Positions 26,735 through 33,165 of a stretch of 64,000 nt of DNA are shown here, piece after piece (positions within the stretch are counted from its first letter, which is position 1; every line of letters starts with the position of its first letter). The position numbers were made by a program, and so were the translations under genes. Under the pieces are notes generated by a model. It was not told the DNA's origin and ran no database searches. It was given only the letters and a program-made list of their open reading frames with translations. Location of the stretch: assembly GCF_043557345.1 (NCBI RefSeq), contig NZ_JBIFFV010000008.1, positions 151,606-215,605 on the forward strand, in the 5' to 3' direction. Source of the stretch: Sulfitobacter sp043557345 (GTDB lineage: Bacteria > Pseudomonadota > Alphaproteobacteria > Rhodobacterales > Rhodobacteraceae).

Positions 26735-26819
26735 CAGAAGCCCCCGCGGGCGCAGCTAAGGTCATGACGACCCCCCGCGCCGCTTGACGCTGCGGACGAC
26801 TTGGCAAAGGCTGGCCCGC

Positions 26820-27563
26820 ATGTTCCCGATCCGTGATCACAACCCCTCGGGCCGAACGCCCTTTGTCACCTATGGGCTGATGGCGCTCAACATCGGGGTG
26901 TTCCTGTCGTCCCTGTCGCTGATGGCGGATGAGCGCGCCTTGGCCGAGTTTTACTACAGCTACGCCCTGCTGCCCGCGCGGCTGAGCCATGGGGAGGGGT
27001 ATTTCGGCCTCATAACCTCGCAATTCCTGCATGGCGGCTGGATGCATCTGGCGGGTAACATGCTGTTTCTATGGATATTCGGCGACAATGTCGAGGATGA
27101 GATGGGCCATGGGCGCTATTTGCTGTTCTACTTTGCCTGTGGCATCGCCGCCGGACTGGGCCAAGTCGTGACTGAGCCGCTGTCATGGGTGCCCATGGTC
27201 GGCGCCTCGGGCGCGATTGCGGGGGTGATGGGGGGCTACCTGCTGCTTTTTCCGCGCGCCAAGGTCGATATTCTGGTGATCTTCATCGTGTTCTTCCGCA
27301 TCTTCGCGATCCCGGCTTGGATCATGTTGGGCCTGTGGTTCGCCATGCAGTTCATCGGCGGGATCGGCGCCACGCCGGGCAGCGGCGGGGTGGCCTATTG
27401 GGCCCATGCGGGCGGGTTCATCGCGGGGCTGTTGCTGACCCTGCCGCTCTGGCTGCGGCGGGGCGGTTTCGCCTTTTGGCGGCAGACCCACGGCCTTCCG
27501 CCCCATGCCGCCGCCGATTATGACCTGAGCGAAAGCCGCATTCCGAAAGTGAGACGCAGATGA
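26820..27563 (+). CDS. Rhomboid-family intramembrane serine protease
   Basis: This 247-residue polytopic protein has six predicted membrane spans. The catalytic dyad is present: Ser130 in GASGAIAGVMGGY and His196 in YWAHAGGFIAG. The conserved HGGWMHLAGNMLFLWIFGDN segment (residues 71-90) precedes them. Such enzymes cut membrane-anchored proteins within the bilayer. The ATG at 26820 is chosen over a TTG twelve codons upstream because it starts MFPIRDHNPS, the usual N-terminus of this bacterial subgroup. It overlaps the next gene by ATGA. Natural substrates are not known. Confidence 0.92.
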   Translation: MFPIRDHNPSGRTPFVTYGLMALNIGVFLSSLSLMADERALAEFYYSYALLPARLSHGEGYFGLITSQFLHGGWMHLAGNMLFLWIFGDNVEDEMGHGRYLLFYFACGIAAGLGQVVTEPLSWVPMVGASGAIAGVMGGYLLLFPRAKVDILVIFIVFFRIFAIPAWIMLGLWFAMQFIGGIGATPGSGGVAYWAHAGGFIAGLLLTLPLWLRRGGFAFWRQTHGLPPHAAADYDLSESRIPKVRRR

Positions 27564-27946
27564 CCGAAACCTCCGAAACCCGCCGCGACTCTTGCCACTG
27601 TGGGGCCGTGGTGATCGAGGCGCTGTTCCCGCGTGGTCTGGCCTCGGCCGCGCGTTGCACCTGTACCTTTTGCCGCCGCCGCGCTGCCGCTACCGCCACG
27701 GCACTGGCCGAGACGGTGACCGTGTTGAAAGGGGCCGGGAACCTCACGCTCTACACTTGGGGCACCCATACCGCACAGCACTATTTCTGTAAGACCTGTG
27801 GCATCTATACCCACCACCGCCGCCGCTCGAACCCTGATGAATGCGGTGTGAACCTTGGTGCGATCGAAGGGGTCTTGCCTTGGGAGATGGAGCCGCTGCC
27901 CTATAGCGATGGCATCAACCACCCTTCGGACCGCGACCCCGGTTAA
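27560..27946 (+). CDS. GFA-family (glutathione-dependent formaldehyde-activating enzyme-like) protein
   Basis: This 128-residue protein carries the zinc-ligand pattern of the GFA fold: Cys12/Cys14 (CHCG), Cys33/Cys35/Cys38 (CTCTFC) and Cys77/Cys80 (CKTC). The best-known member, Gfa of Paracoccus, was proposed to speed condensation of formaldehyde with glutathione, but most members have no proven role. It is translationally coupled to the rhomboid gene. The last codon overlaps the convergent DUF2235 gene (TTAA). Confidence 0.88.
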   Translation: MTETSETRRDSCHCGAVVIEALFPRGLASAARCTCTFCRRRAAATATALAETVTVLKGAGNLTLYTWGTHTAQHYFCKTCGIYTHHRRRSNPDECGVNLGAIEGVLPWEMEPLPYSDGINHPSDRDPG

Positions 27947-29034
27947 AGACTGGAGATCACGCCCTGCATCCGGGCCAGCAGCCCCGGTTGCGGCGCGGCT
28001 TGTTCGCGGCGCTGGTCCACGCTTTCATGCAGCCGCTCGGACGGATCCGCGCCCACCAGCCGGCGGCGGCGGGTCACCAGCATCTTGCCATAGCCGCGCC
28101 AACGCCCGATGGAGGGGGCAGCGGGGTCTTGATCGAACCGCGTGGCCCAGCCTGCGGGCAGTGGCAGGCCGCTTTCCTCCATCCGAGACAGCAGCCAGAC
28201 CAGCGGGATATTGGCCAAGGGGCGCGCGGCCTCATGCCCGCCCAACTGGCCCCCCACGTCGCCATGGGTGCCGGGGAACCAGACCTGCTCAAGCCGCCCG
28301 TCATAGCCCTCGGGCGTGGTCCATAGCACCGGGGCATAGGCGACGCGGGTCTCGTTCAGGGCCAGCGCCTGAAAGCCGTTCTTCACGTTGCGGCTCAGGT
28401 CGTGGTTGTGGAACATATGCAGCGGCTGCGAGAACCGCCAGAACAGCGGCGCGTTGAGGCCCAGCGATTTGACCGTATCCCAAACGCCAATCGCCTCGAT
28501 TTCGACCTCGGGGTGGCAATTGGCGCGGGCAAAGAGGTCGCCCGCCTTGCTCAGGTGATGCGCCTCGTAATGGCGGTAGACATCGCGGATGTTACGCTCT
28601 GTCGCCACCTCGGCACGCAGAAGCCCCACCCGGTCGATCACCCCGGCGAGGGAGCGCACCGCATAGCCGCCGCGCGAATAGCCCATCAGGAAAATCCGAT
28701 CTCCGGGCCGGTAGCGCGAGGCGAGATAGCCATAGGCGCGGCGGATTTGCCGGTTGATCCCACGGCCCAAGATCACATCCCGAGCGCTGCGCCAATCGCG
28801 CCATTGCAGCCCCGGCTCGTAATAGATCGACAGGGCGCTGCCCATCTCGCGGCAAAGGCCATAGGCAATGCCCGCGTTGGTCTCGCGCCCCAGATCGAGC
28901 GAAGACATGGTCCCATCGAGGATGATGACATGGGTCACCGCCCCCCGGCGCGGGCCGAAATCGCTTTCAGGCCGCCGCCAGAACCGCCCGAAAAGCCGTT
29001 GGAACAGGGTTTTACTCGGCTGCGATTGCGGCAC
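27943..29034 (-). CDS. DUF2235 alpha/beta-hydrolase-like protein
   Basis: The 363-residue product is of the DUF2235 family, which includes type VI secretion lipase effectors and many housekeeping homologues. It has the oxyanion-type N-terminal motif VTHVIILDGT, the nucleophile elbow LMGYSRGGYAVRSLAG, and a late segment VWFPGTHGDVGGQLGG with Asp/His that completes a lipase triad. There is no signal peptide, VgrG, PAAR or immunity gene nearby, so an effector role is not supported. The start is uncertain: a GTG at 29034 overlapping the CoxL-like gene end by 23 bases is the most upstream reasonable choice. Confidence 0.8.
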   Translation of the reverse strand: MPQSQPSKTLFQRLFGRFWRRPESDFGPRRGAVTHVIILDGTMSSLDLGRETNAGIAYGLCREMGSALSIYYEPGLQWRDWRSARDVILGRGINRQIRRAYGYLASRYRPGDRIFLMGYSRGGYAVRSLAGVIDRVGLLRAEVATERNIRDVYRHYEAHHLSKAGDLFARANCHPEVEIEAIGVWDTVKSLGLNAPLFWRFSQPLHMFHNHDLSRNVKNGFQALALNETRVAYAPVLWTTPEGYDGRLEQVWFPGTHGDVGGQLGGHEAARPLANIPLVWLLSRMEESGLPLPAGWATRFDQDPAAPSIGRWRGYGKMLVTRRRRLVGADPSERLHESVDQRREQAAPQPGLLARMQGVISSL

Positions 29035-31309
29035 CTTGCAGCATCTCCCAGACCCGGTGCGGGGTGAACGGCATATCCGCCTGCCGCACGCCGCGTTCCC
29101 ACAGGGCATCCTGCACCGCATTCGACACCGCCGCCAAGGCGCCGACGGTGCCCGCCTCCCCGCAGCCCTTCATGCCCATGGCATTGGCGGTTGAGGGGAC
29201 TGGTTCGGATGTGAAAGAGATCATCGGCAGGTCGGCGGCGCGGGGCATGGCGTAGTCCATAAAGGTGGCGGTCAGAAGCTGTCCATCCTCGTCATAGACC
29301 ACCCGCTCCTGCACCGCTTGGCCGATGCCCTGCGCCACCCCGCCATGGACCTGCCCTTCGGCCAGCATCGGGTTGATCAGATTACCGAAATCATCGACCA
29401 CCGTGTATCGGTCGAGCGTCACCACCCCGGTCTCGGGGTCGATCACCACCTCGGCCACATGCGCCCCGTTGGGATAGCTGCGCCCCGGCAGGCTGGCGCG
29501 TTCGTGATGGCTCAGCAGATCATCCCGCCCCTTGGCGCGGGCCATTTCGGCCACCTCCAGCATGGTCGGGCTGATGTTCGACCCTTCCGCGCGAAATCGT
29601 TCGTCGTCAAAGGTGATATCCGCAGCGGCGACGCCCAACTCTTCGGCCAGAAAGCCGGTGAAGACTTCGGTGATCTTCGCCACAGTCGCCAAGGTCGCCG
29701 TGTTCTGCGTGGTGACCGAGCGCGAGCCGCCGGTGCCGCCGCCTTTCTTGATCAGATCGCTGTCGCCCTGCACCACGTCGATCCGCTCGGCGGGGATGCC
29801 GGTCTGGTCCGAGAGGAACTGCGCATAGACCGTCTCATGCCCCTGCCCATTGCTTTGGGTGCCGACATAGATCGTCACCCGGCCATCGCCCTCGAAAACC
29901 ACCTTGGCCCCTTCGGAGGGATCGCCCAGAATGCTTTCGATATAGTAACCCAGCCCCTGCCCGCGCAGCAGGCCGCGCTTGGCATCTTCCGCCCGGCGCG
30001 CGGCGAAACCATCGCGTTCGGCCTCCTGCCCCACACGGGCCAGCAGCCGCGCGAAATCGCCCACGTCGTAAAGCTCGCCCGTCGCGGTGGTATAGGGAAA
30101 TTGCTCTGGCTTGATGAAGTTGATCCGCCGCAACTCCCATGGATCGACGCCCAACTCTCGCGCGGCACGGTCCATCAGCCGCTCCAGCACATAGATCGCC
30201 TCGGGCCGACCGGCCCCGCGATAGGCGTCGACCTGCACGGAGTTGGTGTAGAACCCTTCGACATGCAAATAGGTGTCTTGCACGTCATAGACGCCCATCA
30301 AGACCTTTGAGAAGAGCTGCGACTGGATCGGCTGGCCGAACTGGCTGTTATAGGCCCCAAGGTTGCAGCGCGTGTCGACGCGGTAGGCGGTGATCTTATG
30401 GTTTTCGTCAAAGGCGAACTCGGCCCAGGACACCAGATCACGCCCGCCGTTGTCGGTAAGCATGGCTTCGGTCCGCTCCGACATCCAGCGCACCGGACGG
30501 CCCAGCGCCCGCGCGGCTTGGGCCACGCAGAAATACTCCGGGTAGGTCATCGCCTTCATGCCGAAACCGCCGCCGACATCGGGATTGGTCACGCGTACCG
30601 CGTCCTGTGGCAGGCCAAAGGCTTTGGTCAGAAACCCCTTATGCGCCCAAACGCCCTGCCCGCCCAGTGCCACATGCAAACGGCCCTCGGTCCATTCGGC
30701 ATAGCAGCCCCGTGGCTCCATCGAATTGACGATGATCCGGTTATCCCCAACCTCGAGCTTGACGCGATGGGCGGCCTTGGCAAAAGCCGCGTCGACCTTG
30801 GCCTCATCGCCCATATGCCAGTCAAAGGCGCGGTTGTCGGGGGCCTCAGCGTGCAGGGTCTCACCGCCCGGGGCAATGTCCATCTTGGCGGGCAGATCGT
30901 CGGCATCGAACAAGATCATCTCCGCCGCGTCGCGGGCCTGTTGCAAGCTCTCGGCCACCACCAGCGCCACCGGCTCGCCCACATAACGCACGCGGTCCTT
31001 GGCCAGCATCGGGCGGAGCGGCGCCGCCCCTTTGCTGCCATCGCGGTTTTCGACAACCGTATGCGGCAGGGCGATATTCATTCCCGCCGCTTCCAGATCA
31101 GCGCAGGTCAGCACCAGATGCACGCCATCCGCCGCGCGGGCATCATCTACGTCCAACTCGGTGATCACCCCATGAGCCACCGGCGCGCGGAAAAAGACGC
31201 CATGCAGCGCCTCGCCGGGGGCGATATCATCGACATAGCGGCCTGCACCGGTCAGAAAGCGGTGGTCTTCCACCCGTTTGACCGGCTGGCTTTTCCCAAA
31301 CTTTTCCAT
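29012..31309 (-). CDS. Form II CoxL-like molybdenum hydroxylase large subunit (orphan)
   Basis: This 765-residue subunit of the xanthine dehydrogenase/CO dehydrogenase family would bind molybdopterin cytosine dinucleotide. It begins KFGKSQPVKRVEDHRFLTGAGR and has PDVGGGFGMK at about 243-252. The active-site signature is AYRGAGR at 362-368; true (form I) CO dehydrogenases have AYXCSFR instead, so CO oxidation is not implied. Small (2Fe-2S) and medium (FAD) subunit genes are not adjacent on either side. The start MEKFGKSQ at 31309 matches family N-termini. Probable role: hydroxylation of a carbonyl, aldehyde or N-heterocycle, with partners encoded elsewhere. Confidence 0.88.
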   Translation of the reverse strand: MEKFGKSQPVKRVEDHRFLTGAGRYVDDIAPGEALHGVFFRAPVAHGVITELDVDDARAADGVHLVLTCADLEAAGMNIALPHTVVENRDGSKGAAPLRPMLAKDRVRYVGEPVALVVAESLQQARDAAEMILFDADDLPAKMDIAPGGETLHAEAPDNRAFDWHMGDEAKVDAAFAKAAHRVKLEVGDNRIIVNSMEPRGCYAEWTEGRLHVALGGQGVWAHKGFLTKAFGLPQDAVRVTNPDVGGGFGMKAMTYPEYFCVAQAARALGRPVRWMSERTEAMLTDNGGRDLVSWAEFAFDENHKITAYRVDTRCNLGAYNSQFGQPIQSQLFSKVLMGVYDVQDTYLHVEGFYTNSVQVDAYRGAGRPEAIYVLERLMDRAARELGVDPWELRRINFIKPEQFPYTTATGELYDVGDFARLLARVGQEAERDGFAARRAEDAKRGLLRGQGLGYYIESILGDPSEGAKVVFEGDGRVTIYVGTQSNGQGHETVYAQFLSDQTGIPAERIDVVQGDSDLIKKGGGTGGSRSVTTQNTATLATVAKITEVFTGFLAEELGVAAADITFDDERFRAEGSNISPTMLEVAEMARAKGRDDLLSHHERASLPGRSYPNGAHVAEVVIDPETGVVTLDRYTVVDDFGNLINPMLAEGQVHGGVAQGIGQAVQERVVYDEDGQLLTATFMDYAMPRAADLPMISFTSEPVPSTANAMGMKGCGEAGTVGALAAVSNAVQDALWERGVRQADMPFTPHRVWEMLQGAAIAAE

Positions 31310-31379
31310 CTGACGCCGCCCCTGCTGCCCTGCCTCTTTCAGCGCAACAGTAACGGGCGCGCCGCCAGTGTCCAGAGGC

Positions 31380-32540
31380 TCAGGCCGCCTTGCGGGTAAG
31401 CGCGCCTTCAAGGTTTGAAACCAGCGTCACCCCTGCCAACCCATAGCCGTTAAAGGCGGTCGACATGGCGATGGAATAGGCTCCCATGCCCCCGAACAGG
31501 AGGTAATCCCCGGTCTGTGCATCCTCAGGCAGTGGCAGGCCATCGGGCAGACGGTCCAGCGAATCGCAGGTCGGTCCGAAGACCACGCGCGGCTTGGCCG
31601 CCCCCTGACGCCGCATGCCATCGGGGCCGATCACATCGACCAATCCCGATAGACCCATATCGCGCAGATCGGGCAACCCACCATAGATGCCGTCGTTGAG
31701 AAAGACGGTGCGCCCGTCATTGCGCATCCCCTTGATGCGGGTGGCCAGCACGGCGGCATCGGCCACCATCGCCCGGCCCGGCTCACAAAGCAGCACAGGG
31801 GCATCCGCGCCAAAACTCTCATCCAGCGCCGCATTGACGGCGGCGAAGACGGCCCGGTGGTCTGGCGCATCAAATCCACGGTCCACCGCAAAGCCCCCGC
31901 CGATGTTCAACCGGTCAATCGAGACATCGGCCATGCGCAGAATATCCGCCGCTGCATTGACATATTGCACCCAAGCCTGCGGATCGTTGCACTGCGTGCC
32001 GGGGTGGAAACACATCGACGGCGTGAACCCCATCTCGACCACCGCGCGCAACAGCGCCGCTGCCTCTTCAGGGGCCGCGCCGAATTTCGAGCCGAAGTCA
32101 TAGGCCGCGCCCTTCACCGGCAAGGCAAAGCGCACTGCCACCTCATTGTCGCGCGGCACATCGCGCAGCTTGGCCAATTCCGACATTTCGTCGACCGACC
32201 AGCTATAGACCCCCGCCGCGATCCCGGCCTCCACCTCGGAAGCCGAGCGCACGGGGTTGTTGTAATGCAGCACCGCCTCAGGGCAGACCGCCCGCACCGC
32301 AGCCATCTCTGCCGGAGAGGCGACATCGAAGGTGGTGATCCCCGCCGCGACAAGGTTCGACAGTACCTCCGCCCGGTCGTTGGCCTTGACCGCATAGGTC
32401 ACCAGCCCGTCGAAATCCGCTTGAAACCGCCGCGCGGTCGCTTGCAGCACCGATGGGGCCAGAAACAACACCGGCTTATCGGGGCTGTGTTTGGCCAGAT
32501 AGGCGGCGGGGTTGTCGGAAAGGGGGGCGATATGCTGCAT
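31380..32540 (-). CDS. Fold-III PLP-dependent ornithine/lysine-type decarboxylase
   Basis: This 386-residue enzyme is of the alanine-racemase-fold decarboxylase family (eukaryotic-type ornithine decarboxylase). The PLP lysine is Lys52 in VTYAVKANDR. Other motifs are SMCFHPGTQC, INIGGGF-like LNIGGGFAVDRG, LCEPGRAMVAD, and the catalytic cysteine segment FGPTCDSLD. It converts ornithine or lysine to putrescine or cadaverine. ATG at 32540 follows GAGG; an upstream in-frame TTG is less likely. The divergent neighbour is an Lrp regulator, with a dyad between them. Confidence 0.92.
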   Translation of the reverse strand: MQHIAPLSDNPAAYLAKHSPDKPVLFLAPSVLQATARRFQADFDGLVTYAVKANDRAEVLSNLVAAGITTFDVASPAEMAAVRAVCPEAVLHYNNPVRSASEVEAGIAAGVYSWSVDEMSELAKLRDVPRDNEVAVRFALPVKGAAYDFGSKFGAAPEEAAALLRAVVEMGFTPSMCFHPGTQCNDPQAWVQYVNAAADILRMADVSIDRLNIGGGFAVDRGFDAPDHRAVFAAVNAALDESFGADAPVLLCEPGRAMVADAAVLATRIKGMRNDGRTVFLNDGIYGGLPDLRDMGLSGLVDVIGPDGMRRQGAAKPRVVFGPTCDSLDRLPDGLPLPEDAQTGDYLLFGGMGAYSIAMSTAFNGYGLAGVTLVSNLEGALTRKAA

Positions 32541-32594
32541 GGGAGCCTCTTCACTGCTTTTCTCCAATAAAGCGCGAATTTCGGTCGATTCATC

Positions 32595-32639
32595 GTGTCA
32601 TACCGCCTAAAGTGACGCAAACTTTGGGCATAGTGACGA
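32595..32639. promoter_or_regulatory. Imperfect inverted repeat between decarboxylase and Lrp genes, putative operator
   Basis: Two 19-base arms, GTGTCATACCGCCTAAAGT and ACTTTGGGCATAGTGACGA, face each other across GACGCAA and match at 12 of 19 positions, with identical inner AAAGT/ACTTT and central GCC/GGC. The right arm ends one base before the ATG of the regulator. Size, symmetry and location suit an Lrp/AsnC dimer site that would also autorepress the regulator. Not tested. Confidence 0.5.
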
Positions 32640-32640
32640 C

Positions 32641-33081
32641 ATGACAGCACAACTTGACGATACCGACCGCGCTTTGATCGCGGCGCTGCAATCCAACGCC
32701 CGCCAGCCGGTGGCCGATCTGGCGCGCGGCCTCGGCCTTGCCCGCACCACCGTGCAGGCCCGGCTGGAACGGCTGGAACGCTGCGGTGCCATCCTTGGCT
32801 ATACACTGCGTTTGGGGGAAGCCGCCCGTGCGCCGCTGCATGCTACCGCTCTGGTCAATATCGAGCTGCGCGCCGGCCCCGCCGTTTTGGCGCGGCTGCG
32901 CAGCCTGCCGGCGGTGCAGGTGGTGCATACCACCTCGGGCCGCTTTGACCTGCTCGTGCAGATCGCGGCCCAGACCACGCAGGAGTTGGACGAGACCCTC
33001 GACCGCATCGGCGAGACGCGCGGCGTCAAGGGCAGCGAGAGCCTGATCCACCTGAGCACCAAGATCGACCGCAGCGGCTAA
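32641..33081 (+). CDS. Lrp/AsnC-family regulator of the decarboxylase
   Basis: This 146-residue protein has a winged helix-turn-helix (LDDTDRALIAALQSNARQPVADLARGLGLARTTVQARLERLER) and a RAM domain (HATALVNIELRAGPAVLARL...FDLLVQIAAQTTQELDETLD). It is transcribed away from the decarboxylase, with 100 bases between starts, so it probably controls that gene in response to ornithine, lysine or a related amino acid. The RAM domain is complete. Confidence 0.9.
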   Translation: MTAQLDDTDRALIAALQSNARQPVADLARGLGLARTTVQARLERLERCGAILGYTLRLGEAARAPLHATALVNIELRAGPAVLARLRSLPAVQVVHTTSGRFDLLVQIAAQTTQELDETLDRIGETRGVKGSESLIHLSTKIDRSG

Positions 33082-33165
33082 GCCCTGCCCCCGTGCCGCA
33101 AGCCCCGGTCAGGGGTCTTTCCCTTACCGCGCCAGAGCGCTAAACGGGGCGCAACAAAAGGGATC

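Noticed and set aside
27943..29034. Type VI secretion lipase effector
   Set aside because: No VgrG, PAAR, Hcp, adaptor or immunity gene is near; DUF2235 alone is not enough.
29012..31309. Genuine aerobic carbon monoxide dehydrogenase
   Set aside because: The active-site loop is AYRGAGR (form II) and not AYXCSFR, and the other subunits are missing.
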